64,000 bases of DNA from Pseudomonadota bacterium (GCA_027487515.1 JAIYDL010000007.1:124001-188000), one strand, 5' to 3'; positions 52,475 to 61,147 are shown, counted from the first letter of the stretch. Numbers and translations: made by a program. Notes: a model not told the origin generated them from the sequence alone.

Positions 52475-53143
52475 CTAAAAGATTTGAATGCGTTTAAAGC
52501 TTCTTCGCCGGTTACTGCCGAGGGACCGCCGTCCGTGGAGGTACCTAAAATTATCGACGACCAGGAGATCTCCTTGCTCCCAGCGGTGCTCTGTCATGAA
52601 CTCAGGACGGTAGAGCATCCTCACCAGAGACTGGAAGAACTCCTCACAACCCGGAACTCCCGAAACCGTAAGTTCGACGGGGTTCAGGGCCGTCTCGACC
52701 CGCTCCGCGATCCGAAGGATGGGCCTCTTGGTCTCCGGGTGTGACTGCAAGAGGGGGACAGTGATCTCGCCTCCATAGTGGGCGAGTTTTTTCGTGCGGT
52801 ACGTGAGCTGGACGCTTCGGCAGCGAACTCGGTCTTCTTCGGAAAGAGATTCCCAGATCTTCTCCGTGTCCGCGAAGAGCGTCTCGCCCCCACTCCCCTC
52901 GCTTTCGAGACAATAAAAAAGTAGGTAGCGCGGCTCCCGGTAGAAAGCTCCATCCCAGTGAAACGGGACCGCCTCATCGGAGAAGAGATAGTTCGTCGCC
53001 GCCGGATCAAACTTCATGGTCATCACCGCCCCAAAGTCCCAGTGCAGGAGCTGCTCACGGATGTCACCGGTGACCGTACTAAGGCCCCGTGCATGAGCGA
53101 TCAGTTCGTCGTCGGTGAATGTCTTAGACTTCAAAATACGCAT
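52475..53143 (-). CDS. Fe(II)/2-oxoglutarate oxygenase, IsnB/PvcB-like
   Basis: A 222-residue TauD-type dioxygenase. The iron ligands are H62 and D64 (PFHWDG) and distal H203 (RYLHGRR), with Arg for 2-oxoglutarate in RRRSFKR. The SDEAVPFHWDGAF and GGETLFADTE blocks are like PvcB/IsnB, which decarboxylate and desaturate the isocyanide-amino acid to a vinyl isocyanide. It is shorter at the N-terminus than typical PvcB. Its start lies inside the isnA stop region (20-bp overlap), so the two are coupled. Confidence 0.87.
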   Translation of the reverse strand: MRILKSKTFTDDELIAHARGLSTVTGDIREQLLHWDFGAVMTMKFDPAATNYLFSDEAVPFHWDGAFYREPRYLLFYCLESEGSGGETLFADTEKIWESLSEEDRVRCRSVQLTYRTKKLAHYGGEITVPLLQSHPETKRPILRIAERVETALNPVELTVSGVPGCEEFFQSLVRMLYRPEFMTEHRWEQGDLLVVDNFRYLHGRRSLGSNRRRSFKRIQIF

Positions 53144-54017
53144 AGCGCTCCTTCTCGAACTTTAGGATCGCGTTAAGCGCCAGGGCCTCGCTTCTATGCA
53201 TCAGTTCGAACCGGTCTCGGATCTTCACGACGACGTTGTGCCAGGGTGTGGCCCACTTCGATGAGCTTGCCACGAGCTTGATTCCAAACTTCTCATGCTC
53301 CGGATCGTGAGGATGAATCGACAGCCGGAGGGCGCCTCTGAAGTGGGTCGCGAGGAGTTCCGACCAGGCCTCAGAGCGCCGCAGGAGCTCGTAGGCATTT
53401 TCTTTGGATTGTTTTTGCACTTGTGTGCGGGAGAGACCCGGGAACAACGTCTTGGTGTCCTCGGAGAGAAACCGATGGAGTCCGTTGAACAGGGAGCGGT
53501 ACCCCGGATCGGAGACGATCCGAGCTTTCACTTCCGAGAGCTCCTTACCGTGAGTGACCAAGAGAATCTCCCGCAGCTCCTCGGGAGTCTTTCCCGGGTA
53601 GAGCTCATCCATGGTGAAGACACTTAAAGCGCCGAGGTCGAACTCCTGGATGATCTGCTTCACTCCCTCGTTGTACCGATCGATGACCGGATCGGCGACG
53701 TTCACGACGTCGCTGAAGGCCCGCCCATCGGAGCAGATCAAGAGCCTAGCACCAGGAGGATAGACCGCTCCGATCCGCTCGCACAGGTTCTGGAGGTTTT
53801 TCAGCGCCAAGACCTCACCGAAGTCCGGTAACGATCCAATAGTCTTCTCCCCACTCGGACTCTTCGCCGGGAAGGCCGGGAGGATGAAAAGGAGTTCTTC
53901 TCTCAGCGCGATCTTCTCTTCGATGCGCCTCAAGAGAGGCACTTGATTAGACTGGAAGGATTCTTTTTGTAGACTGTACTCCCGGAGAATTTCTCCGATC
54001 ACTTCAACGGCACCCAT
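53124..54017 (-). CDS. Isocyanide synthase, IsnA/PvcA/Dit1 family
   Basis: A 298-residue enzyme expected to build an isonitrile on the amine of an amino acid (tyrosine or tryptophan in known cases) using ribulose-5-phosphate carbon. Family blocks are LPAFPAKSP at 46-54, PDFGEVLAL at 64-72, SDGRAFSDVV at 96-105, SIHPH at 233-237 and WATPWH at 255-260. ATG 54017 is chosen for its AAAGGGGG site; longer in-frame starts up to 54125 run into the divergent regulator. It is the first gene of the operon with oxygenase, P450 and GNAT genes. Confidence 0.9.
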   Translation of the reverse strand: MGAVEVIGEILREYSLQKESFQSNQVPLLRRIEEKIALREELLFILPAFPAKSPSGEKTIGSLPDFGEVLALKNLQNLCERIGAVYPPGARLLICSDGRAFSDVVNVADPVIDRYNEGVKQIIQEFDLGALSVFTMDELYPGKTPEELREILLVTHGKELSEVKARIVSDPGYRSLFNGLHRFLSEDTKTLFPGLSRTQVQKQSKENAYELLRRSEAWSELLATHFRGALRLSIHPHDPEHEKFGIKLVASSSKWATPWHNVVVKIRDRFELMHRSEALALNAILKFEKERYAYFEV

Positions 54018-54053
54018 GACGCCCCCTTTTGCTACGGTAGGTATAGGCCTCAT

Positions 54054-54082
54054 TTGAATATTTATGAATTCAATGCTATAAA
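54054..54082 (+). promoter_or_regulatory. Promoter and palindrome between isnA and lysR
   Basis: TTGAAT (54054-54059), 17 bp, then TATAAA (54077-54082) forms a good sigma70 promoter for the LysR-type gene. The same -35 hexamer is half of TTGAAT-N8-ATTCAA (54054-54073), a palindrome suited to a LysR-type operator. The whole 90-bp intergenic region is much richer in A+T than its surroundings. Confidence 0.6.
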
Positions 54083-54108
54083 TAACCACAATAGGTAAAA
54101 ACAAATAC

Positions 54109-54930
54109 ATGAAAATAACCTTCAAAGACCTTCAGAACTTCGTGACCTGTTCGGAATCAAAGACCCTCTCCGAGGCGGCGGAGAAACTCGACATGGCCCA
54201 GCCCTCTCTCTCCCTTGGGATTAAGAAGCTCGAGGGCGAAGTCGGGCATGCCCTTTTCCTCCGAAGCAAAGAAGGACTACGGCTCACGCCTCACGGGAAA
54301 CGTCTTCTTCCGGAGGCCCGGGAAGCGCTCCGGAGCTTAGATCGCCTTCGGGGCGGGGCCAACACCCTTAAATTTCGCATCGGCTGCCATCCCTCCGTTG
54401 GCATGTTCGTCCTCGGGTCATTCCTCCGCCTCATGCACCGAACCCACCCGGAAATAGACTTCGAGATCGTGAACGGCTCTTCCCACGAGATCAATAAGCT
54501 CGTCGCCCAAGGAAGCGTAGATTTCGGCGTCGTCATGAACCCCGCGTCTTTCCAAGGTCTCATCATCAAGGCCATCGGAGAAGATGACGTCTATGCCTGG
54601 GAGTCGAAGGCACGGTATCAAAACAAGCTCATCTACAATCCCAACATGCTCCAGGCCCTCTCGATCATCTCCCGCTGGAAAGGGGCCCCGGTGCAAACCG
54701 TCGAAGTTCAGAACCTCGAGCTCCTCGCCCACCTCACGGACTCCGGAGCGGGCGTGGGCATCCTCCCGTCGCAGGTCGTGAGGGCCCAGCGCCTCCAACT
54801 GCAGCGAGTGCCCGGAACCCCATCATTCAAGGATCACCTCACCCTTGTCTGCTACCCGGAAATGATCAAATCAGTGGAAGGGAAGACCATCTTCGAAGCT
54901 CTGAAAAAAGTCTTCCATCACTCGTCCTAA
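54109..54930 (+). CDS. LysR-family regulator divergent from isocyanide operon
   Basis: A 273-residue LysR-type regulator. The N-terminal winged helix is clear: DLQNFVTCSESKTLSEAAEKL, AQPSLSLGIKKLEGEVG, LFLRSKEGLRLTPHG. The effector domain begins FRIGCHPSVGMF and contains GVGILPSQV near the end. It is slightly shorter than the usual 290-310. Its position head-to-head with isnA makes it the likely activator. The effector is unknown. Expression from the TTGAAT/TATAAA promoter and autoregulation through the palindrome are inferred. Confidence 0.92.
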   Translation: MKITFKDLQNFVTCSESKTLSEAAEKLDMAQPSLSLGIKKLEGEVGHALFLRSKEGLRLTPHGKRLLPEAREALRSLDRLRGGANTLKFRIGCHPSVGMFVLGSFLRLMHRTHPEIDFEIVNGSSHEINKLVAQGSVDFGVVMNPASFQGLIIKAIGEDDVYAWESKARYQNKLIYNPNMLQALSIISRWKGAPVQTVEVQNLELLAHLTDSGAGVGILPSQVVRAQRLQLQRVPGTPSFKDHLTLVCYPEMIKSVEGKTIFEALKKVFHHSS

Positions 54931-54932
54931 GC

Positions 54933-55715
54933 CTAGAACTTCGCGACCAAAGCCGTCGTAAAAAGAGTGTCGGTCTTAAACAAAATTCCCGGGGCCGGTA
55001 CCTGATCGTGACGAAGTAAGACCCCCGTTTTGAGCGAGAAGATCTTACTCAGAACGGCCGAGAGAGAGAACTCGGTGTTAAACTGCCAGTCCCGGTTCTC
55101 GGAAATGTTCGGGAGATACTCCGCCCAGTACTTCGTTGAGAAGTTCGGATTCCACTTTCGCTCCCACTCGACGAAGACTCGCCCGTAGCTACTGAGCACG
55201 AAGGAGTCGTCGATCCGATCCTCGTCCATGTACCGGTAACCGAGCTCAGAAAAAAAATCCGTCACACTCGATTCGATGTACCGATACCTCCCGCCGAAAT
55301 CCGTGATGAACCTGTTATCAATCCCGGCGAACTTATCTTTCTCCCAGGTCTCTCCGGTGAAGAGACCAAAGTGCGTCGAGAGGTGCCGCTCGTAGCGAAG
55401 GGAACTCATGACGTAGCGAGCGGTTTCCGCGCCGTTTGCCTTGGCGTTCAGATACCGGGAATTAAAACTCACGACGTTCAGGTCCCACTTGTACTCGTTA
55501 CTTTGCTTAATGTTGTAGGTCTGGACTTTGCTGTTCCCATTGGCCGAGGCGATGCCCGCTTCTGAGTCGTTGGTGAGTTGCGCCTGTGCAGGTGAGAAGA
55601 AGAACATCAGCCCTAGAACAAAGAGTGCTTTGAGCAGATTCCTAAATTCCGCCTCCCGGTGATCGAGAAGGGACAACGATTTTCTCAAGTTATGGGGTTC
55701 CCGAATTTCAATCAT
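54933..55715 (-). CDS. DUF481/YdiY-like outer-membrane beta-barrel protein
   Basis: A 260-residue exported protein. A hydrophobic segment ending SPAQA (residues 28-45) is a signal peptide after an unusually long polar N-terminus; AGGAGG before ATG 55715 supports that start, though a later start is possible. The mature part is an alternating-strand barrel (SLRYERHLSTHFGLFTGET, FGGRYRYIES, FSELGYRYMDE) ending in a C-terminal Phe, as in the salt-induced YdiY family. It lies 12 bp after the PaiB-like gene. Confidence 0.8.
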   Translation of the reverse strand: MIEIREPHNLRKSLSLLDHREAEFRNLLKALFVLGLMFFFSPAQAQLTNDSEAGIASANGNSKVQTYNIKQSNEYKWDLNVVSFNSRYLNAKANGAETARYVMSSLRYERHLSTHFGLFTGETWEKDKFAGIDNRFITDFGGRYRYIESSVTDFFSELGYRYMDEDRIDDSFVLSSYGRVFVEWERKWNPNFSTKYWAEYLPNISENRDWQFNTEFSLSAVLSKIFSLKTGVLLRHDQVPAPGILFKTDTLFTTALVAKF

Positions 55716-55727
55716 CCTCGTCCTCCT

Positions 55728-56342
55728 CTAGCGCGAGTCCTTGAAGGGATCAGTCAGTTTCATGTAGCGCAGAAGCTTCTCATTCCCAGGAACTGAACTC
55801 AGGGCCTTAACAAGGAGGTCGTAGTCTTCTCGTTTCCGGTTCTGACTAAGTTTGAATTTTCCCTCGAGCTTCGTCACCCGGATCCGGATCCAGACGATGG
55901 CGGCGAGGAGTTGACGGTGGAACTCCTCCGGGAGCTCATACTTCCAACCCGTCCCTGAGAGGGCCTCCTGGTGCCGCACGAGTTCACTCATTCGATCCTG
56001 TGCCAGGCCGGAATCTGTCACGACGGAAACTTCACCCAGCGCGTGAACAGCGGTGTAATTCCAGGTCGGAACATTGAGCGGATTGGCATAGTGGGCCGGG
56101 GAGATGTAAGCGTTCGGTCCTGTGAAAACGGCTAGACATGTTTCACCCGCAAGGCTCTTCCATTGAGAGTTACTCCTCGCCAGATGAGTCCACAGGTCTA
56201 GGTCTCCTTCGCTCTCTGTGAGAAGGAAGGGGTAATGGTTCGCGGCAAGGGCCGGACCCACGAGTGTGCCAAAATTATTCTCGCGGATGAACTCGATCAG
56301 AGTCTGGCGCTCGGGAACAGAAGCATAAGGAGGAATGTACAT
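55728..56342 (-). CDS. PaiB-like FMN-binding split-barrel protein
   Basis: A 204-residue protein of the PaiB family. The start MYIPPYASVPERQTLIEFI and core NNFGTLV, ANHYPFLL, HLARSNSQW and VFTGPNAYISPAHYA are diagnostic, and NVPTWNYTAVHALG completes the FMN-binding fold. PaiB was described as a negative regulator of sporulation and protease genes in Bacillus; here the role is unknown. It is upstream of the DUF481 gene in one unit. Confidence 0.88.
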   Translation of the reverse strand: MYIPPYASVPERQTLIEFIRENNFGTLVGPALAANHYPFLLTESEGDLDLWTHLARSNSQWKSLAGETCLAVFTGPNAYISPAHYANPLNVPTWNYTAVHALGEVSVVTDSGLAQDRMSELVRHQEALSGTGWKYELPEEFHRQLLAAIVWIRIRVTKLEGKFKLSQNRKREDYDLLVKALSSVPGNEKLLRYMKLTDPFKDSR

Positions 56343-56403
56343 GAGAAAAGCTTAAACCTTCTCGGATAAAACGGAAAGACCCGTGAGCTCTTGAGAACGC
56401 AAA

Positions 56404-57462
56404 CTAGTTCCGGAGTGTCGATGATTTCGAATCTTTGAGACCAGTTCTGGAGTGGTAGCGAAAAAACAATTTCCCACCAGGATAATCGGCGATGACCTCG
56501 AAATGCTTGAGAATGTTCCCTCCCACCGCTCCATCGATCCTGGCGTCCATGATCTCTGCTGAGTACTGATCGTAGACAGAATCTTTCCTCGTCGCAAACC
56601 AGACTGGGCCCACGACCTGGCCCGCGATGGTGACCTCCGGAACTTCGATGAGAAATCCCCCTCCCCCAAACTGGTCGCCGTTTTCTAGGACCCTCCATCC
56701 AGGATGTAATCTCCGCCACTCCCGAGCGACAGACTCTCTGATAAAGGAAGAGGGATTCACTCGCTGCTTGAGTCCCAACTTCGAGAGAGCTTCTTTTGAG
56801 TACAGAGATGTTGCACCGGTGTCAAAAAGCATAGGCCGCTTCACCCCTGCGACGCCCATCTCCATTCGGGCCTGGTGCGTTTCACGGATGCCTTTGGTCG
56901 TCCTGAAATGGATATCCATCGGTTTAAATTCAGGGCCCGGAGTCAAGCTCTCGCAGAACCAAAGTTCCTGCCTTGAGTAGTCAAACCGCCAGACCATCCC
57001 GTTTGAAAAGAATGTGGCCCCGAAGAAGCCGTCGTGGACAAAGAACTTGATCTCCGAGGCTTCATCACGACCTCCCTCCACTGGGGTAAAAACTTTGACC
57101 TTTCCTTTCCAGCTTGCTGGGAGTGGCACTCCCTGGCCCTCTAGGGATGGGGGCAGCGTCGAAAGACCATGGCCCGGTTCATCACCTTTAGATGGCTTTT
57201 CAAGCGTCATCCCCAGGAGCTCTGCTGTCTCGCGGTACACGAATGGGTAGAGACCCCCGCCGCTATCGGTGTAAATCAGAAGTGGGCGTTTGGGGGTTTG
57301 AATCTTTAAGTAAATCCGGTGATCAATGAAAGAGGTAGGAGCCTTCCGGCAGTTCGCGAAAGCAGAGGGAGTGAAGAGCACCACAAAGAAGAAGCCTGAC
57401 CACCGAATGGAATTCACCATCCTAGCTCTATACAAAGATCGCCGAAGAAGCTCAAGGGACAT
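56404..57462 (-). CDS. Secreted two-lobed aspartic peptidase-like protein
   Basis: A 352-residue exported protein of pepsin size. A signal peptide ends near SAFA (residue 36). Lobe 1 has Asp66 in IYTDSGGG and closes with DGFFGATFF and FDYSRQELWF; lobe 2 has Asp214 in LFDTGATSL and closes with DGAVGGNIL and ADYPGGKLFF. This is the duplicated lobe plan of pepsins, rare in bacteria. ATG 57462 directly follows the upstream GNAT stop (TGAATG); Met15 is an alternative. No propeptide is obvious. Catalysis by two Asp residues is inferred. Confidence 0.8.
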   Translation of the reverse strand: MSLELLRRSLYRARMVNSIRWSGFFFVVLFTPSAFANCRKAPTSFIDHRIYLKIQTPKRPLLIYTDSGGGLYPFVYRETAELLGMTLEKPSKGDEPGHGLSTLPPSLEGQGVPLPASWKGKVKVFTPVEGGRDEASEIKFFVHDGFFGATFFSNGMVWRFDYSRQELWFCESLTPGPEFKPMDIHFRTTKGIRETHQARMEMGVAGVKRPMLFDTGATSLYSKEALSKLGLKQRVNPSSFIRESVAREWRRLHPGWRVLENGDQFGGGGFLIEVPEVTIAGQVVGPVWFATRKDSVYDQYSAEIMDARIDGAVGGNILKHFEVIADYPGGKLFFRYHSRTGLKDSKSSTLRN

Positions 57463-57897
57463 TCAGATTTTTTTCTTATAGACGACCGCTCGTAGGGCCC
57501 AAAGGTTCTTCTCATAGAACCTCTTTCCACGGTCGTTATCGATGCCGGTGCAGAGCCGCAGGTTGGTGCAGCCCTGGGCCCTAGCAATCTCTTCGGCGCG
57601 CTCAAGCAACTGCGCTCCGTAGTTCTGGGAGCGATGCTTCTCTGCGGTCACGAGGTCGTCGATGTACACGTGCTTCCCGTGGACGAAGTCGTAGCTCAGT
57701 CTGTACCCCAGCAGCGCGATGAGCTCCCCATTAGGAGCGAGGAAGCCCTCGAGCTGATACCCCCCTGATTCCTGGGCTTTTTTTAAGAGATCGATGAAAG
57801 TTGGAAAGTTAAGCTGAGGTCTAAGTTGTCTCAGGAGTTCGAAAAAATCCTTCGCCTTATCCTCAGAGTACTGAATCAATGTGGGGGCCTGAGACAT
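57463..57897 (-). CDS. GNAT-family N-acetyltransferase
   Basis: A 144-residue GNAT. Core features are LIALLGYRLSYDF, VYIDDLVTAEKHRSQNYGAQLLE (acyl-CoA loop; written in part) and GCTNLRLCTGIDNDRGKRFYEK. I use Met20 of the longer frame as the start. It is immediately upstream of, and likely coupled to, the aspartic peptidase-like gene. The substrate is unknown. Confidence 0.82.
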   Translation of the reverse strand: MSQAPTLIQYSEDKAKDFFELLRQLRPQLNFPTFIDLLKKAQESGGYQLEGFLAPNGELIALLGYRLSYDFVHGKHVYIDDLVTAEKHRSQNYGAQLLERAEEIARAQGCTNLRLCTGIDNDRGKRFYEKNLWALRAVVYKKKI

Positions 57898-58130
57898 GAA
57901 GACATCCAAAGTGCATGAAAATGTTGAGATAGAAAATGCTGTTTCAAAGTTCATTTGTCAACGACTCAGGCCGTAGAGCTCCGTTGTCCGACCACCAAAC
58001 TCAGCTTCTGTTCCTCAAACGCAGGGGCTAAAAGATGAACTCCGTAACAATCGAACACAGGATGAAAAGGATAACCTATAATAAACGCATTCAATCCAGG
58101 AACGGATATGAGTTCGGTCTCAGGGAAAGC

Positions 58131-59642
58131 ATGAAAAAGTTGCTAACATTTCTCGCTGTGTTTAGCGTTCTAAATCTCGCTTTCATCCCTTTGATGGCAC
58201 TCTACGGATTAAGTGTCTGCCCGGTGTTAAAGACCCCTGGCTTTTTCTTTGGGTGTGCGTACGCCGGGACCTACGTCGCCACAGTCTTGATCTCGAACTT
58301 GACGATCATTTACTTTGGGCCCATCTCGAGAAGAAATCGGCTACCGGCCTACTTTCATGACAGGATCTATTTGACCTACATCCTCGCTTACGTTTTTTCA
58401 TCCGCAGTGGGTCTCCTTGTCCTCGAATGGTTGTTTACTTTGAATCATCTCACTGGAGGGTCTCGGGCCCCGGAAATCCTAGCGCTCACGAGCCTTCTCC
58501 TAGGGATCACACAAGCCTATGGGCTCGACTGGGCGATGGAGGACCGGAGCTCTGAGCGAAGGCAAAAGACGGACTTTAATAAATCCTGGCGCAGACACAC
58601 ACTCCGGACCATGGCACCGATCGCGTGCCTCGTCCTGGTCCTCGCCCATTTCCTCGTGGTGCAAATCTTCTTACTCAAAAGAGCGGACATCGGAGTCGTC
58701 TCCGCCGAAGCCATCCTCGATCAGGTGAACACCATCATCAGTTTTCTTGTTGTTTGGCTCACCATAACTTATTTCTTTCACTTTCTTTCGGAAAGAGATG
58801 CGGCCCTCGTCGTCAATGTGCACCTGAAAAAACTCGAAGACGGGGAATACGATCATAGATCCTCCGAGGCACGCCCCTGGGGACTCTGGCTCGCCTTAGT
58901 CCAATCCCTAAATGATTTTTCAAAAGCATTCGGAGAAAGGACGAAACTCCTCAACTCGTTTTCGAGATTCGTCACTGGAGAAGTTGCCCAGCATGCGCTC
59001 AAGGAAGAGATCACGACGGTCAGTGGGAAACAAGAAGAACTGACAGTGATCATGTCGGACATCCGGGACTTCACGAAACTGTCCTCGGAGTTCCCAGCGG
59101 ACGAAGTCGTCAATCTCCTCAACGATTACTTCACGGCCATGCTCGACGAGATGGTCAAGCACTCCATCGCCATTGATAAGTTTATTGGGGACGGGATCCT
59201 GGCCTACGTGGACGATGCGAAACTCAGTCCTAAAGAGTCCAATGAGAAGGCAGTCATCGCCGCCATCGAAATGCTAAAGAGAGTCAAGAGCTTTAACGAG
59301 ACCTCGAATCGACCGGAGCTTCGAATCGGGATCGGCATCAGCAGAGGTCCACTTATCAAAGGCTACATTGGGTCCCGGGAGAAACTGCAGCACACCATCA
59401 TCGGAGATACGGTCAACAAGGTCGCTCGGCTCGAGGCACTTTGTAAGGACTGCAATGTCCCCTTGGTCGTCTCTGACCATGTCTGGAGCGACCTGGATGA
59501 GAAATTAAAATCGAGCTTCACAATTTTTAGAGGCGTGAGAGTCAAGGGAATCACCGACGCATTTGACGTCTTTGGTCTGAGCCTCGAAGCCCTCAACAGC
59601 CTGACAGAAAGTCAGTCCAACGAGTCCTTAAAGGCTAGATGA
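58131..59642 (+). CDS. Membrane class III adenylate/guanylate cyclase
   Basis: A 503-residue protein with about six membrane helices (residues 1-220), a short HAMP-like linker, and a C-terminal class III cyclase domain. Metal Asps are D310 (SDIRDFT) and D354 (FIGDGILAY). The substrate Lys region IAIDKF and the transition-state Asn/Arg in GDTVNKVARLE are present, so it should be active. The start at ATG 58131 has AGGGAAA upstream; two earlier in-frame ATGs (58035, 58062) are less likely. cAMP is favoured by the Lys, but cGMP is not excluded. A Crp/Fnr-type protein is encoded at 18353. Confidence 0.9.
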   Translation: MKKLLTFLAVFSVLNLAFIPLMALYGLSVCPVLKTPGFFFGCAYAGTYVATVLISNLTIIYFGPISRRNRLPAYFHDRIYLTYILAYVFSSAVGLLVLEWLFTLNHLTGGSRAPEILALTSLLLGITQAYGLDWAMEDRSSERRQKTDFNKSWRRHTLRTMAPIACLVLVLAHFLVVQIFLLKRADIGVVSAEAILDQVNTIISFLVVWLTITYFFHFLSERDAALVVNVHLKKLEDGEYDHRSSEARPWGLWLALVQSLNDFSKAFGERTKLLNSFSRFVTGEVAQHALKEEITTVSGKQEELTVIMSDIRDFTKLSSEFPADEVVNLLNDYFTAMLDEMVKHSIAIDKFIGDGILAYVDDAKLSPKESNEKAVIAAIEMLKRVKSFNETSNRPELRIGIGISRGPLIKGYIGSREKLQHTIIGDTVNKVARLEALCKDCNVPLVVSDHVWSDLDEKLKSSFTIFRGVRVKGITDAFDVFGLSLEALNSLTESQSNESLKAR

Positions 59643-60318
59643 CTTTCTTTCCGAGTCGTTCAGTTTCTTGGCCAATCTTATCAAAAGCCTTCCCTACCTC
59701 TTCAGAGGTCCATCCCGTACCCTGGATTAGTTTTCCGGCGACAAACCTCACTCCGTGCACAACACCAAGGGTTCCCTTCTCCAGTTCTTTCCCGGACCAT
59801 TTGGCACCACTCTCTAAGGCGTAGGCAGCCGCAAGAAGATCATGTCCCACGAGGCGATACTCCTTCCTTGTCCACTCCGCAGCAGCATGGATCCGGTGGT
59901 GCGATGACGTGAGGTAGGCGGCCTTACTCATCTGCACATCGAGTTGCCGCTCGTTCTTAATGATCTGTCCCTTAACGTCTCGAGCCAAAACATCGAGATT
60001 ATCTGCCACGACCTTTAAGGGTAGCGCTTCATCGGAGCTAATCAAACGCCTTCCCTCGGCTCGAAGAATCCTCGCCGCAGCATTGATATCAGCTGCCGCC
60101 TCTCCGAAGTTCTTTTCGGCAAAATCTTTTTTGGCCTCGGAGAGAAGTTCGAACGGAATTTGTCTCAGATCAGTCATCACTTCGTCTTCAACGATTAAAA
60201 CTCCAACGGCCGCAGGTTTTGAAGACGTAGCCTTCGGTTCAACCGCATGCAATGGAAGAGCCATAAACAAAGTCAAAGAGAGGAATGTCCGGAATGAAGA
60301 AGATCTTAGCATGTTCAT
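59635..60318 (-). CDS. Secreted helical hypothetical protein
   Basis: A 227-residue protein with a signal peptide (LRSSSFRTFLSLTLFMALPLHA). The mature part is helical: AAADINAAARILRAEGRRL and VKGQIIKNERQLDVQMSKAA. This is like YfdX-type periplasmic proteins, but I cannot confirm it. The C-terminal GTLGVVHGVRFVAGKLIQGTG may be a hydrophobic helix. Its 3' end overlaps the cyclase stop by 8 bp in convergent orientation. Confidence 0.65.
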   Translation of the reverse strand: MNMLRSSSFRTFLSLTLFMALPLHAVEPKATSSKPAAVGVLIVEDEVMTDLRQIPFELLSEAKKDFAEKNFGEAAADINAAARILRAEGRRLISSDEALPLKVVADNLDVLARDVKGQIIKNERQLDVQMSKAAYLTSSHHRIHAAAEWTRKEYRLVGHDLLAAAYALESGAKWSGKELEKGTLGVVHGVRFVAGKLIQGTGWTSEEVGKAFDKIGQETERLGKKVI

Positions 60319-60474
60319 ACTCCTAGTTAAATGGACGACTCGCTCATGAGCCTAGACCTCGCGAGCACCAAAGACTTTTAAGATTCCATAAAGATCAGTC
60401 GTTGGAATGAACGCTGAAATGGCCAGAAGCTTGCAATGTATTCTCTGTCCTAGTCCGTAAACAAGGAGAAATCT

Positions 60475-61143
60475 ATGTTCAATGTCTTTGGCAAGAAGGA
60501 TTACGAGATTCAGCAGGACGTGATTGACGAAATGAACTGGGATCCCAGTGTCCTGTCGACGCAGCTGAGCATCAGTACGAAGGATGGGATTGTCACACTC
60601 AAGGGAACCGTGCCCCACTACTATCAAAAGAGTCTTGCGGAATCAGCGGCGCAGAGAGTCGGCGGAGTGAAGGCCGTGGTGGATGAGATAGAAGTGAACC
60701 TCGATAAGTCCTACCAAAAGAGCGACGAATCCCTTGCAGGGGCAGCCTCGAATGCACTGGCGTGGGATTATTCGGTACCGGAGGAAGGAATTAAGATAGC
60801 TGTGGAGAAAGGATGGATCACCCTCTCGGGAGAGACGGACTGGGTGTTCGAAAAAGAAGCCGCCAAGAAAGCCGTTGAGCACCTCGTTGGCGTCCGTGGG
60901 GTGAGGAACAATCTGAGCGTGAAGCCGAAAGTCTTCCCGTCAGACATCAAGGAGAAGATCCAGGCCGCGTTCAAACGATCGGCTGAGATTGAAGGCCGTG
61001 AAATCGACGTGGTCGTCAGGGGTAACAAGGTCACCTTAGAAGGCAAGGTCCATTCCTTACACGAGCAAACCGAAGCAGGTCTCACGGCGTGGAATGCGCC
61101 TGGTGTGATGGTCGTAGAAAATAACATCCAGATTTCACAATAA
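60475..61143 (+). CDS. Triple-BON-domain protein (OsmY-like)
   Basis: A 222-residue protein of three tandem BON domains (about 8-75, 82-150, 152-222), each with the pattern helix, I-x-V-x-x-G-x-x-T-L-x-G-x-V and a terminal V-x-N-x-I/L strand. There is no signal peptide or lipobox, so unlike OsmY it would remain cytoplasmic, or it is exported by another route. AAGGAG precedes ATG 60475. A strong terminator follows. A membrane/phospholipid-associated stress role is a family inference. Confidence 0.9.
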   Translation: MFNVFGKKDYEIQQDVIDEMNWDPSVLSTQLSISTKDGIVTLKGTVPHYYQKSLAESAAQRVGGVKAVVDEIEVNLDKSYQKSDESLAGAASNALAWDYSVPEEGIKIAVEKGWITLSGETDWVFEKEAAKKAVEHLVGVRGVRNNLSVKPKVFPSDIKEKIQAAFKRSAEIEGREIDVVVRGNKVTLEGKVHSLHEQTEAGLTAWNAPGVMVVENNIQISQ

Positions 61144-61147
61144 TTCA

